A stretch of DNA of 39,508 nucleotides from positions 1 to 39,508 of the forward strand of contig NZ_CYPR01000251.1 in the NCBI RefSeq assembly GCF_001408515.1. The letters are read 5' to 3'. The number at the start of each line of letters is the position of its first letter. The first letter of the stretch is position 1. This DNA is from Jannaschia seosinensis (lineage in GTDB: Bacteria; Pseudomonadota; Alphaproteobacteria; Rhodobacterales; Rhodobacteraceae). Below, piece after piece: positions 18,177-27,053 of this stretch. The position numbers were made by a program, and so were the translations under genes. A model generated the notes under the pieces. That model searched no databases and had not been told where the DNA came from. It saw nothing but the letters and a program-made list of their open reading frames with translations.

Positions 18177-18655
18177 GCGGACTCCTTCGACAGATCGATC
18201 ATTGCCGCGAAATCCGCGGAACAGGCCATTTCACCATCGACCTTCGCCTCGCCGTGGAACTTCCAAACTTTCGCCCCGGCCGTTCCGCGCGTAACCTGCA
18301 CGTGCAGTTTGAGAACGTCGCCCGGGACCACCTTGCGCCGGAACTTGGCGTTGTCGACGGACATGAAGTAGATCAGCGCCTTCCGGTCCACGAGATCGTT
18401 CGACATCCCGACCAGAACGCCCGCCGTCTGCGCCATCGCCTCGATGATGGTGACGCCGGGCATGATCGGGGCCTCGGGAAAGTGGCCCTGAAAATGCGGC
18501 TCGTTGAAGGTGACGTTCTTGATGCCCGTGGCCGAGACATTGGCCACGATCTCCTCCACCCGGTCCACGAAAAGAAACGGGTAGCGGTGCGGAATGATCC
18601 GCTGGATCATGTGGATGTCCGCGTCGGGGATCTGCCCGTCCGTATCGTTCGCCAT
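18173..18655 (-). CDS. fabZ: 3-hydroxyacyl-ACP dehydratase FabZ
   Basis: The 160-residue hot-dog-fold enzyme dehydrates 3-hydroxyacyl-ACP in fatty acid synthesis and so competes with LpxA for the 3-hydroxyacyl-ACP pool. Catalytic residues are His58 in [14 protein letters not shown] and Glu72 in [10 protein letters not shown]. The N-terminus [20 protein letters not shown] is typical. GGGGGAACGGGA precedes the ATG. The gene follows skp after a 68-base gap, in the place where lpxD is normally found. Confidence 0.95.
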   Translation of the reverse strand: MANDTDGQIPDADIHMIQRIIPHRYPFLFVDRVEEIVANVSATGIKNVTFNEPHFQGHFPEAPIMPGVTIIEAMAQTAGVLVGMSNDLVDRKALIYFMSVDNAKFRRKVVPGDVLKLHVQVTRGTAGAKVWKFHGEAKVDGEMACSADFAAMIDLSKESA

Positions 18656-18674
18656 TCCCGTTCCCCCAATCTTT

Positions 18675-18704
18675 CCGTTCCGCAGGACCTATCCTGCCGG
18701 ACGG
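18675..18704 (-). other. Intercistronic hairpin between skp and fabZ
   Basis: A 13-position stem (18675-18687/18692-18704, one C-C mismatch and one T-G pair, four-base loop) fills much of the gap between the two genes. It has no T-run in the direction of transcription, so it is more likely a message-processing or stability element than a terminator. Confidence 0.45.
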
Positions 18705-18723
18705 GTGCGGAGCAAGCACGTGC

Positions 18724-19368
18724 TCAGTCGGCAGGCATGTCCGGCGGGATCGCGGCCGGTTCCGACTCCCCGGGCGCGGCATGAGGCCGGGGCTCTGGAC
18801 GGTTTCCATCCAGCGGGTCGCCCGCCCCGATCGCGTCGTCGATCCGGCCGCGCGCGACTTCGGTGATGTCCACCTGATCGGCTGAGGCGATCACCATCCG
18901 CCGGTCGAGGATGACGAGCGCCCCGGTCTCCTGCGCGAGCGCGATCAGCACCGGGTTGGCCCGCTCGAGAAAGACCTGCTGCGCCCGCTCGCCCTGCTGG
19001 GCGATTGCACGCTCCTTTGCATCCTGCGTCCGGCGGATCTCTGTCACGCGCTGATCGAAATCCGTGGCCAGATCCCGGAAATCGGCCGGATCCATCTCCT
19101 CGCGCTCCTGTGTCAGGGCGCGCTCTTCCGCCTCAAGCTCTGTTTGAATCCGGGCGTTTTCGGCGGCCAAAGCGGACAGCGCCGCTTCAATATCGGCCGC
19201 GACGCGCTGGCCAAAGAGGCTGCGGGCGAAAAGTTCATCACGGTCCAACACGATCACGGCGGATTGCGGCACGCCGCGCAAGGGTCCGGCAGGCTGCGCG
19301 CTGCCTAAAGGTGCCGACAACATCAGAGCCGCCAACGCGGCGGCGGCAAGCGAGGATCTGTTGCGCAT
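18724..19368 (-). CDS. skp: OmpH/Skp family periplasmic chaperone
   Basis: The 214-residue precursor has a signal peptide (MRNRSSLAAAALAALMLSA, cleavage near GSA-QP), a beta strand SAVIVLDRDELFARS, a long charged coiled coil (about residues 60-130, rich in Glu, Ala, Gln and Arg), and a closing strand TGALVILDRRMVIASA. That layout is the Skp/OmpH fold, which holds unfolded outer-membrane proteins for BamA. A Pro-rich tail of about 40 residues extends past the fold. Its ATG shares one base with the bamA stop (TGATG). Confidence 0.9.
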   Translation of the reverse strand: MRNRSSLAAAALAALMLSAPLGSAQPAGPLRGVPQSAVIVLDRDELFARSLFGQRVAADIEAALSALAAENARIQTELEAEERALTQEREEMDPADFRDLATDFDQRVTEIRRTQDAKERAIAQQGERAQQVFLERANPVLIALAQETGALVILDRRMVIASADQVDITEVARGRIDDAIGAGDPLDGNRPEPRPHAAPGESEPAAIPPDMPAD

Positions 19369-21749
19369 CAGAAACGTGTCTGAATGGTCAGGTCGAAATT
19401 CTGCTCCTCATCGAAGCTCTGCTTGTTGATGGCCCGGGTGAAGTTGAACCGAAGCGGCCCGATCAACGTGTCCCAGTTTATTCCGACACCCACAGCGGAG
19501 TTGAGGAAGAAATCGTCGTCTATGGGTATGGGTCCGGTCGTCATCTTGTCGTCCAGCCCCCACACGGATCCGGCATCGAGAAAAGCGGCGCCGGAAATGC
19601 CGTATTCGTCGGGCAGGAAGCCGAGTGGGAATTGCGCCTCCAGACGGGCGGCGACGAAGTAGTTGCCGCCGAGTGCCGCGCCGTCCTCGTCAAAGTTCAG
19701 GTCACGCGGTCCGATTCCGCCGGATTCGAAGCCGCGTATGATGTTCTGATTGTTGAAAAAGCGGGTCGATTGGCGAGAGGCCCCGTCATCGAGCGTCGTG
19801 ATCGCGCCACCCTCGAATGTCGCGTTCAGGACGATCTCGTCGTTGCGCACGCGACGCTGCCCCGCGGCGAGGAACGTCGTCTTGATGAACTCCTCGTCAC
19901 CGCCGACGCCGGCGAATTCCTGGGCAAAGCGAAAGCGGACGCCGCGGGTGGGATCGAGACCCCGCCCGATCGTGTCGTAGGTATAGGTATAGCCGGCCGC
20001 CGACGTGACCGCCTCGCCGGCATCCGCCTCGAGGATCGGGGACAACGGCTCGTCATCGTCGCGACGCGTCAGCTTGTTGTTGACATAGGTATAGGTGAAG
20101 CCGAGGCGGCTGTACTCGCCCGCCGGAAAGGTAAGGCCGGTGCGGAACCCTGCGGTGCGCGTGTCGAAGGACAGCGAGTCGCGCGACGATTCGGAGTAGA
20201 AGACCGAAAAGGACAGTGCGAGATCGCGGTTGAGAAAATAGGGCTCGACGAAAAGCACTTGGGAGTTCGAGCTCTCCGACCCGGTGTCGATCGTGAAGTT
20301 GAACGTCTGCCCGCGCCCCAGAAAGTTCGTCTCCGCAAAGCTCAGCGCCACACCGACGCCGGCTTCCGCGGAATAGTTCGCGCCGAGGCCCAGCGATCCC
20401 GTCGGCTGCTCCTCCACGTCGACATCGACGATGACCTGCTCGGGGGTCGTCCCCTCCCGGGTCGTGACCTCGGCCTGACTGAAATAGCCGAGCGCGCGGA
20501 TCCGCTCCGCCGCCGCACGAATTTCGCGCGGATTGAAGGGGTCGCCCTCGACGGTGTTGAACTCCCGCCGGATAACGCGGTCGAGCGTCGTGGAGTTGCC
20601 TTCGATGTCGATCCGCTCGACGAAGACCCGCTCGCCTCGCTCGATCACAAAGTTGACGTCCAGCGTCAGGTCGCGCGGGTTGCGCTCGATCTGAGGCGTG
20701 ACGCGGATGAACGTCCGCCCCTGCCGCGTTGCCAGAAGTTCGAGCCGCTGAATCGTCCGCTCGAGGCTCTGCGGGTTGAACAGATCGCCGGGGTCGATCT
20801 GGACCTCGCTCCGGTACTCGGACAGGTCGATGCCCGGAACGGTCGCGGAAACGCCGATGTTGCCAAATCGGAGTTGCTGCCCCTCGCGGATCGTGAAGGT
20901 CAGGAAGTAGGCATCGCGCGAGGGAACGAGCTCGGGGACGACCGAGAGAACCTCCATATCGGCATAGCCGCGCGACAGATAGAAGTCATTCAGAAGCCTG
21001 ACATCGAGCGCGATCCGATCCGCGATAAAAGTGTCCGAGCCGATCAGCCTACGGAAAAGACCCGCTTGCGTCGTCTCCAGCACGCGGCGCAGGCGGCGGT
21101 CCGAAAATGCGCGGTTGCCCACGAAACTCAGACGCTCAACCTCGCTCACTTCGCCTTCGGCCACCTCGAAGACCAGATCGACGCGGTTGTCGCTGCGGCG
21201 AATGATCTTGGGCTGGACCGTCGCGGCCAGACGCCCGGCTTGGGTGTAAGCCTCGGTGATCGCGACGGCGTCGCGCTCCGCCTGTGCGGGGTCGTAAACC
21301 CGGCGCGGCTGGCTTTGGACAATCGTCAGAAGATCCTCATCGCTCAGGCGGCGGTTCCCCTCGATCGCGATCTGGCTCACCGTCGGAAACTCGTCGACGA
21401 TGACGATAAGGGTGCCTCCCTGCGGCACGATCTCGACGTTCTGGAACAGGCCGGATCTCTGAAGCCTCTGGAAGCCGTCGTTGAGTTCGGCCGCCGTCAC
21501 CGACTCCCCCGGTGAAACCCCGAGGGTCGATAGAATGCTCGCCGTCTCGATGCGGGTATTCCCCTGAACCTCGAACTCACTGAAGCGGTAGGATTGCGCG
21601 ACTGTCGGAATGGCACCTCCAAGCAGGAAGGCCATGGCGGTCAAAGCGAGCCCGGTCGTCCGCAGACAGCGCCCGATCTGCCTTGGATGTCTCGCGCAAG
21701 ACGCGTCTTCGGCACGCGTGCGCGCCCCGTTCCCTTGGTCCGTGTCCAT
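19368..21749 (-). CDS. bamA: Outer membrane protein assembly factor BamA
   Basis: The 793-residue Omp85-family protein is the core of the BAM machine. It has an N-terminal signal segment (TTGLALTAMAFLLGG, cleavage near TVAQ-SYR) after an unusually long charged lead of about 30 residues, five POTRA domains to about residue 430 (the first starting FSEFEVQGNTRIE), and a C-terminal 16-strand barrel ending in phenylalanine (TIQTRF). The barrel contains the family element VRFRFAQEF, and NQNIIRGFESGGIGPRD corresponds to the L6 VRGF-type motif (here IRGF). It lies directly upstream of skp, as in many proteobacteria. A promoter-like site at 21780-21808 suggests separate expression from the upstream genes. 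Confidence 0.95.
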   Translation of the reverse strand: MDTDQGNGARTRAEDASCARHPRQIGRCLRTTGLALTAMAFLLGGAIPTVAQSYRFSEFEVQGNTRIETASILSTLGVSPGESVTAAELNDGFQRLQRSGLFQNVEIVPQGGTLIVIVDEFPTVSQIAIEGNRRLSDEDLLTIVQSQPRRVYDPAQAERDAVAITEAYTQAGRLAATVQPKIIRRSDNRVDLVFEVAEGEVSEVERLSFVGNRAFSDRRLRRVLETTQAGLFRRLIGSDTFIADRIALDVRLLNDFYLSRGYADMEVLSVVPELVPSRDAYFLTFTIREGQQLRFGNIGVSATVPGIDLSEYRSEVQIDPGDLFNPQSLERTIQRLELLATRQGRTFIRVTPQIERNPRDLTLDVNFVIERGERVFVERIDIEGNSTTLDRVIRREFNTVEGDPFNPREIRAAAERIRALGYFSQAEVTTREGTTPEQVIVDVDVEEQPTGSLGLGANYSAEAGVGVALSFAETNFLGRGQTFNFTIDTGSESSNSQVLFVEPYFLNRDLALSFSVFYSESSRDSLSFDTRTAGFRTGLTFPAGEYSRLGFTYTYVNNKLTRRDDDEPLSPILEADAGEAVTSAAGYTYTYDTIGRGLDPTRGVRFRFAQEFAGVGGDEEFIKTTFLAAGQRRVRNDEIVLNATFEGGAITTLDDGASRQSTRFFNNQNIIRGFESGGIGPRDLNFDEDGAALGGNYFVAARLEAQFPLGFLPDEYGISGAAFLDAGSVWGLDDKMTTGPIPIDDDFFLNSAVGVGINWDTLIGPLRFNFTRAINKQSFDEEQNFDLTIQTRF

Positions 21750-21779
21750 GCGCCCCGCCTCGTCCTCTTCTTTACGATT

Positions 21780-21808
21780 TGACTAGCGTGGCGTCCGCGT
21801 CGTGTCAA
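21780..21808 (-). promoter_or_regulatory. Candidate sigma70 promoter of bamA
   Basis: On the minus strand TTGACA (21803-21808) is separated by 17 bases from TAGTCA (21780-21785). The -35 box is perfect and the -10 weak. Transcription would begin about 25 bases before the bamA ATG. Confidence 0.45.
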
Positions 21809-21845
21809 AGCGCGAAGGGGCGGGCCCGGCGGGTCGATGGGATTG

Positions 21846-21974
21846 TCAGAGCGACTGGAACCACGACGCCAGCATCACGGCCAGCACGATCGCGAAAGTC
21901 GCGAGAAACCGGTCGATGTTCAGGCCGACGAAAACCGAGAGGCCGCGATATCCGTTCTGCATCTCACGCATCAT
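21846..21974 (-). CDS. Small single-helix membrane protein between rseP and bamA
   Basis: A 42-codon frame on the minus strand, with in-frame ATGs at 21974, 21971 and 21962, encodes MQNGYRGLSVFVGLNIDRF followed by LATFAIVLAVMLASWFQSL and a stop. It has a polar N-terminus of about 20 residues and one strong membrane helix. Third codon positions are mostly G or C, as in neighbouring genes, which supports real coding. The stop lies 96 bases before bamA, and rseP ends 108 bases upstream on the same strand. No strong ribosome binding site is visible. I do not recognise a named family. Position suggests an accessory envelope protein, possibly linked to RseP or BAM, but that is speculation. Confidence 0.65.
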   Translation of the reverse strand: MMREMQNGYRGLSVFVGLNIDRFLATFAIVLAVMLASWFQSL

Positions 21975-22082
21975 TACACCCAATTCTTGACCCCCTTGGG
22001 GTGCTGCGAAAATCGGGCGAAATTTGGACGTCTCTTGGGTAAAACCTTGAGCGATCCGGACGAGACATCGCCCGATACTCGC

Positions 22083-23429
22083 CTAGCAGACGAAATCGTT
22101 CCAAGTGGCAAACACCATCAGCGTCAGCATGAGCGCCACGCCCACGACCATGAGCGCCCGCACCCATTCATCCGAAGGCGGGCGGCCGCGAACGGCCTCG
22201 TAGGCATGGAACACGAGGTGCCCGCCGTCGAGCACCGGGATCGGGAACAGATTCAGCATCCCGACCGCCGCCGAAAGGACCGCGATGAACGACACGAAGT
22301 CCAGGATCCCGGTCGACGCGACGGCGCCCGCCGTCTTGGCGATGCCTACGGGGCCGGAAAGGTTGCAGGTGCTGATCGCGCCGGTGACAATATGGCCGAG
22401 AGCGCTGAGTGAGGACTGGATGATGTAGAACGTCCGGTCCACCCCATGCGCCAGCGCGCCGAACAGGCCCGTCTCTTCGGTCGCCGGCTCGAAGAACAGA
22501 CCGCCGTTGATCCCGATGATCCAACGCCGCTCAAACCCGCCTTCGCTACGCGGCAGATCCTGTGCCCGAGGCGTGAGTGTGAACGTCAGCTCTTCACCCC
22601 CCTCCGGCCCCGGACGCCACACATCGAGCACGAGCGGGCGGCCTTCGGTCGCCTCGACGATCTCGCGCAACTCCCGGAAGGAGTAGATGGGCGCATCGTC
22701 GACGGCCAGGATCACGTCGTCCGGGCGCATCCCGATATCCCAAGCCGCGCCCCTCGGCATGACGCTGTCGGCACGCGCAGGCAACGGAAAGGCCGCGTCG
22801 ACCCTGACCGTCTCGCCATCGCGGATGACCTCGTAGCGGATCGTCGGCGCGGGAGGCACATCCTCGGCGACCTCAGCAATCTCAGCCAGGTCGGATACGT
22901 CGGTTCCCGCGACCGAGACGACCTCGTCCCCCGGCTGCAGGGTGACGACCGTTTCGGGCAGCGGTCGCAATTCCCCGATCACCGGCGCATCGGCGGCCCG
23001 CCCGAGGAACAGCGCAAATGCGCCGAAGATCAGGATGGACAGGATGAAGTTGAAGGCCGGGCCCGCCGCGACGGTGGCCGACCGCCGCCAGAGCGAGGCG
23101 CCGGTCATCGTCTGCGACAGCTCCTCGGCGGTCATCTTTGCCGTCGCCTCGTTGTCCTCACCGACCGAAGCCGCGTTGCCGTCGCCGCGAAACTTCACAT
23201 AACCGCCGAGGGGAAGCGCGGCCACTTGCCACCGCGTCCCATGCCGGTCGTCGCGCGACCACAGGATCGGACCAAAGCCGATGGAGAAGACGTCCGCCTT
23301 GATGCCACACCAGCGGCCGACGATGTAATGACCGTATTCGTGGATCGCCACGATGATCGACAGGGCCGCGACAAAGGCCAGCACGGTCCAGAGAAAGCCG
23401 CCGAACTGCGGAATGAGGGTGGCGTCCAT
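22083..23429 (-). CDS. rseP: RIP metalloprotease RseP (site-2 protease)
   Basis: The 448-residue inner-membrane zinc protease cuts membrane-embedded anti-sigma factors and signal peptides. The zinc motif HEYGH is at 30-34 in the first helix. PDZ-type segments lie in the middle (for example GAAWDIGMRPDDVILAVDDA). The third zinc ligand lies in NLFPIPVLDGGHL near residue 390, followed by the last helices. It sits between dxr and bamA as in most proteobacteria, 25 bases after dxr. Confidence 0.95.
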   Translation of the reverse strand: MDATLIPQFGGFLWTVLAFVAALSIIVAIHEYGHYIVGRWCGIKADVFSIGFGPILWSRDDRHGTRWQVAALPLGGYVKFRGDGNAASVGEDNEATAKMTAEELSQTMTGASLWRRSATVAAGPAFNFILSILIFGAFALFLGRAADAPVIGELRPLPETVVTLQPGDEVVSVAGTDVSDLAEIAEVAEDVPPAPTIRYEVIRDGETVRVDAAFPLPARADSVMPRGAAWDIGMRPDDVILAVDDAPIYSFRELREIVEATEGRPLVLDVWRPGPEGGEELTFTLTPRAQDLPRSEGGFERRWIIGINGGLFFEPATEETGLFGALAHGVDRTFYIIQSSLSALGHIVTGAISTCNLSGPVGIAKTAGAVASTGILDFVSFIAVLSAAVGMLNLFPIPVLDGGHLVFHAYEAVRGRPPSDEWVRALMVVGVALMLTLMVFATWNDFVC

Positions 23430-23454
23430 GAGGATGTTGTCCTGCTGGTCTTGG

Positions 23455-24627
23455 CTATAGATCTGCGGGCACAGCGCCCGACAGGTCGTGTGCCATGACC
23501 CGCGCGCGCGCGTCTGTTTCCTGCACCATATCGAGAGTCAGGGTCGCGGCTTCAAGGCATCCCTCGCCGTCCAGACGCTCAAGAACGCGGGCGACCAAAG
23601 GCGCCATGTCCGTGAAGCGGATCCGGCGGTCCAGAAACAGGTCGAGCGCCGCCTCCTTGGCCGCGTTGAATACCGCGCCCGCAAGGCCCCCGCACGCCAT
23701 GACATCGCGCGCAATGGCCAGCGCCGGATAACGTGCCGGGTCGGGCGTGTGGAAATCGAGCGATCCGATGGCCGCGAGGTCCAGCCGGTCCACCGGCAAT
23801 GCGCCACGATCCGGCCAGCTCAGCGCATGGCCGATGGCGTGGCGCATGTCCGGCGCACCCAGATGCGCCATCATCGCGCCATCCTGAAACTGCACCAGTG
23901 CATGAACAAGGCTCTGGGGGTGGATGATCGTGTCGATCTTGTCTGCGGGAAGACCGAAGAACTCCTTCGTCTCAATGAGTTCCATCGCCTTGTTCATCAT
24001 CGAAGCCGAGTCGATGGTGATCCGCTGCCCCATGTCCCAGTTGGGATGGGTGCCCGCTTCCCGAGGCGTCGCCGAGGCCAGCCGGTCGAGAGGCCAGTCG
24101 CGCAATCCTCCACCCGATCCGGTGATGATCACCTTCTCGACGGCGTCGATATCCTCACCGCGCAGCGCCTGAAAGACAGCGGAATGCTCACTATCGACCG
24201 GCAGGATCGTCGCACCGTATCGTGCCGCTTCGGCCATCAGCAGAGGACCCGCGCAGACGAGGCTCTCCTTGTTGGCGAGCGCCAGCGTCGTGCCATGCCG
24301 CAGAGCCCGCAGCCCCGGCTCCAGCCCCGCGGCGCCGACGATGGACGACATGACCCAATCGGCGCGACGATCCGCCGCCTCCAGCAGAGCCTGCTGCCCC
24401 GCCGCCGCCTCCACATTGCTCCCCGCTAGCGCATCGCGCAGCGCGTCGAGCAGGTCGTCGAAGGCGGTCACCGCAACCTCCGCGCCAAGCCGTCGCGCGT
24501 CGGATGCGAGTTGGGCGATGTTCGCGCCGCCGGTCAGCGCCACCACCTCGAACGCGCCGCGCCCGATCAGGTCGATCGTGCTCTGGCCGATTGAGCCGGT
24601 CGCTCCGAAGATGGATATGCGGCGCAT
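23455..24627 (-). CDS. dxr: 1-deoxy-D-xylulose 5-phosphate reductoisomerase
   Basis: The 390-residue enzyme catalyses the second step of the MEP isoprenoid pathway (DXP to MEP, NADPH-dependent). Features are the nucleotide loop FGATGSIGQS at 7-16, LANKESLVCAG, the metal/substrate loop PVDSEHSAVFQ, ITGSGGGLRDWP, and WDMGQRITIDSASMMNKAME. It is one base from cdsA and precedes rseP. The isoprenoids feed undecaprenyl synthesis by UppS in the same operon. Confidence 0.96.
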   Translation of the reverse strand: MRRISIFGATGSIGQSTIDLIGRGAFEVVALTGGANIAQLASDARRLGAEVAVTAFDDLLDALRDALAGSNVEAAAGQQALLEAADRRADWVMSSIVGAAGLEPGLRALRHGTTLALANKESLVCAGPLLMAEAARYGATILPVDSEHSAVFQALRGEDIDAVEKVIITGSGGGLRDWPLDRLASATPREAGTHPNWDMGQRITIDSASMMNKAMELIETKEFFGLPADKIDTIIHPQSLVHALVQFQDGAMMAHLGAPDMRHAIGHALSWPDRGALPVDRLDLAAIGSLDFHTPDPARYPALAIARDVMACGGLAGAVFNAAKEAALDLFLDRRIRFTDMAPLVARVLERLDGEGCLEAATLTLDMVQETDARARVMAHDLSGAVPADL

Positions 24628-24628
24628 C

Positions 24629-25501
24629 TCAGATGCCGGGGACGGGCGGAAATTCCAGCAGCGACTCGATCACCAACAGCATGAGCGCGGCGCCCAGCAT
24701 CGCGTCGAACCGATCGAACAAGCCACCATGACCCGGCAACAAGGCCGAAGAATCCTTGACCCCGACCTTCCGCTTCACCGCACTCTCGGCGATGTCACCC
24801 ATCTGTGCCATCATTGCGAGCGCGATCGAGATGCCGATCGTCTCCCACCCGACATCCTGCCAAACGGCCCAGATCCCGCCCACGACCGCGGCGCCGACCC
24901 ATCCTGCGATCGTGCCCGACCACGTCTTCTTCGGGCTTACCCGCGGCCAGAATTTCGGCCCGCCGATTATCCGGCCGAAGAAGTAGCCGAACACATCGGA
25001 GGCCACGACCACGAGGATCAGCCAGACCATCCAGACGAGCCCGAAATTGGTCAGATGCTGCGTCAGGCTGAACCCGGCCAGCACCATGGAGAGCGAGAAC
25101 GTCACCACGATGCGACGATGGCGGCGAATGAAGGCGATCGCCGACATCGGCACAAGCATCAGCAGCGGCAGGGCAAAGCCAATCGCCAGGAAGTCCGCGA
25201 AGAACAACGCTCCGCCGCCGATGATGGCAAGGAGGCGGGCGCGCTTCCGCCCCGCCTTTACCATCGTCGCAAGTTCCCACAGCATGATCCCGACGATCAC
25301 CGCGATCAGAGCAGTAAACCAGATGCCCCCGAGGACAATCGCGACGGCCCCAATCGCGAACAGCACAAGCGCCGTGATCAACCGGGGCGCGAGATCCTGA
25401 AAACGCCCCGCGACGGCGGGCATCATCGGCGCGGCATGCTCAAAATCGAAGAGCGGCGGCTCCTCCTCTTCGGCGGCAGGCTTGCCGGGGCGTTCGCTCA
25501 T
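24629..25501 (-). CDS. cdsA: Phosphatidate cytidylyltransferase
   Basis: The 290-residue integral membrane enzyme makes CDP-diacylglycerol from phosphatidate and CTP, the entry to phospholipids. Many hydrophobic helices are visible, with FGYFFGRIIGGPKFWPRVSP, PKKTWSGTIAG, and the C-terminal CDS signature SAVKRKVGVKDSSALLPGHG. A soluble acidic N-terminus of about 35 residues (PAAEEEEPPLFDFEH) precedes the first helix. It overlaps uppS by four bases (ATGA) and is one base from dxr. Confidence 0.95.
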   Translation of the reverse strand: MSERPGKPAAEEEEPPLFDFEHAAPMMPAVAGRFQDLAPRLITALVLFAIGAVAIVLGGIWFTALIAVIVGIMLWELATMVKAGRKRARLLAIIGGGALFFADFLAIGFALPLLMLVPMSAIAFIRRHRRIVVTFSLSMVLAGFSLTQHLTNFGLVWMVWLILVVVASDVFGYFFGRIIGGPKFWPRVSPKKTWSGTIAGWVGAAVVGGIWAVWQDVGWETIGISIALAMMAQMGDIAESAVKRKVGVKDSSALLPGHGGLFDRFDAMLGAALMLLVIESLLEFPPVPGI

Positions 25502-26220
25502 GCGACGACCCCACCGTAGCGCCGCTCCCGCGCGCCGTAGCGCGTCAGCACCGCCTTGAACTGCTCCCGCGTGAAGTCCGGCCAGAGGGTGTCGACGAAC
25601 TCGTATTCCGAGTAGGCCGATTGCCAGAGCAGAAAGTTCGAGATCCGCGCTTCGCCCGAGGTTCGGATCACGAGATCCGGATCCGGCAGGACATGCGTGT
25701 CGAGGTAGCGCGGCAGCGTCTCGTCACTGACCTCCTCGGGGTCGAGGCGACCGGCGGCGACGTCACGGGCAAGCCGCTTCGTCGCGCGCGCCACCTCGTC
25801 CCGCCCGCCGTAATTGAGGGCGATGGTCAGGTTCACCCGGGTGTTATGCGCCGTCAGCGCCTCGATCATGTCCATCAAACTGCGCAGCTTGGAATCGAGG
25901 CGCACGCGATCTCCGATGAAGCGAACGCGCGTTCCTTCGGCCAGCAGTGTCTGCGCCTCGCTCTCGATATAGCGACGGAACAGCGACATGAGACCCGACA
26001 CCTCGGCCTGCGTCCGCTTCCAGTTCTCTGTCGAAAACGCAAATATGGTCAGGTAGTCGACCCCGAGGTCGGGACAGGCCGCGACGATCTCCCGGACGCG
26101 CCGCGCGCCCGCGCGGTGACCCAGCAGACGCGGCCGCCCCCGGGCCTGCGCCCATCGTCCGTTACCATCCATGATGATCGCGACGTGACGCGGACCGGCA
26201 TGTGCCATGGGGTCGAGCAT
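25498..26220 (-). CDS. uppS: Undecaprenyl diphosphate synthase
   Basis: The 240-residue cis-prenyltransferase makes the C55 lipid carrier for peptidoglycan and lipopolysaccharide. The start at 26220 (MLDPMAHAGPRHVAI) is preferred: GGAG lies upstream, and a longer frame from 26274 adds residues unlike the family. Motifs are IIMDGNGRWA with catalytic Asp18, GHRAGARRV, FAFSTENWKR, and RTSGEARISNFLLWQSAYSE. Confidence 0.95.
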   Translation of the reverse strand: MLDPMAHAGPRHVAIIMDGNGRWAQARGRPRLLGHRAGARRVREIVAACPDLGVDYLTIFAFSTENWKRTQAEVSGLMSLFRRYIESEAQTLLAEGTRVRFIGDRVRLDSKLRSLMDMIEALTAHNTRVNLTIALNYGGRDEVARATKRLARDVAAGRLDPEEVSDETLPRYLDTHVLPDPDLVIRTSGEARISNFLLWQSAYSEYEFVDTLWPDFTREQFKAVLTRYGARERRYGGVVA

Positions 26221-26371
26221 TTCGGTATTCTCCGTTTTGCGCCGGGTGCAAACCGTGCCCCTGACAAAGCCCACCGGGGCCTATTTCGGCCCTCGGCCGC
26301 CGCGAAAACCTCTGGAAATCCGGCCCTGACGAATTCATGCCCGGCCCCTGACCTGCGGTTGGATCAGGACG

Positions 26372-26926
26372 TCAAACCTGCATGATCTCCGCCTGCTTCT
26401 CCTCGAGCGCGGCATCGACGCGCTTGATGTAGTCGTCGGTCATCTCCTGGACCTCGCTCTCCCACATCTTACGCTCATCCTCGGGCGGGTCGGCCCTCTT
26501 GATCTGGTCCATGCCATCGCGGCGGACGTTGCGGATGGCGACGCGCGCGCCTTCGGCGTACTGGCCCGCCACCTTCGTCAGATCGCGCCGCCGCTCCTCG
26601 TTCAGCTCCGGGATGGGCAGCATGATGATCGTGCCGTTGAGCTGCGGGTTGATGCCCAGCCCGCTCTCGCGGATGGCCTTTTCGACCTTCCCCACAAGCG
26701 ACTTGTCCCAGACGTTGATGGTGACCATCCGCGGCTCGGGCACGTTGACGGTGCCCACCTGATTGATCGGGGTGGCGCTGCCATAGGCGTCCACCATCAC
26801 CGGCTCCAGCATCGAGGCGCTGGCGCGACCGGTCCGAAGCGACGCGAATTCGGTGCGCAGGTTGGCCATCGCGCCATCCATCCGCCGTTTCAGGTCGTCG
26901 GTATCCAGCATGAAGTCGTCAGACAT
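26372..26926 (-). CDS. frr: Ribosome recycling factor
   Basis: The 184-residue protein splits post-termination ribosomes with EF-G. It has the usual length and order: a helical N-terminus ([20 protein letters not shown]), [20 protein letters not shown], the beta domain [17 protein letters not shown], and the long helical bundle to the C-terminus. It lies downstream of pyrH with a 127-base gap and upstream of uppS with 151 bases, the standard pyrH-frr-uppS order. Confidence 0.97.
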   Translation of the reverse strand: MSDDFMLDTDDLKRRMDGAMANLRTEFASLRTGRASASMLEPVMVDAYGSATPINQVGTVNVPEPRMVTINVWDKSLVGKVEKAIRESGLGINPQLNGTIIMLPIPELNEERRRDLTKVAGQYAEGARVAIRNVRRDGMDQIKRADPPEDERKMWESEVQEMTDDYIKRVDAALEEKQAEIMQV

Positions 26927-27053
26927 GCGCGGTTTTCTCCCGTGTTTGCGTGGCTATACTGCGCCGGGCCTCCCTTTGGAAGCGGCTGATCCGACGAAGG
27001 GTAAACCCTTGGGCCAGAAGTGGCACCTTCTGCGCGATTTCCCGCGAAGCGGA

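Noticed and set aside
19005-21515. An 836-codon plus-strand frame opposite bamA and skp
   Set aside because: Same cause: GC-rich codon use on the minus strand leaves the opposite strand open. Composition is not protein-like.
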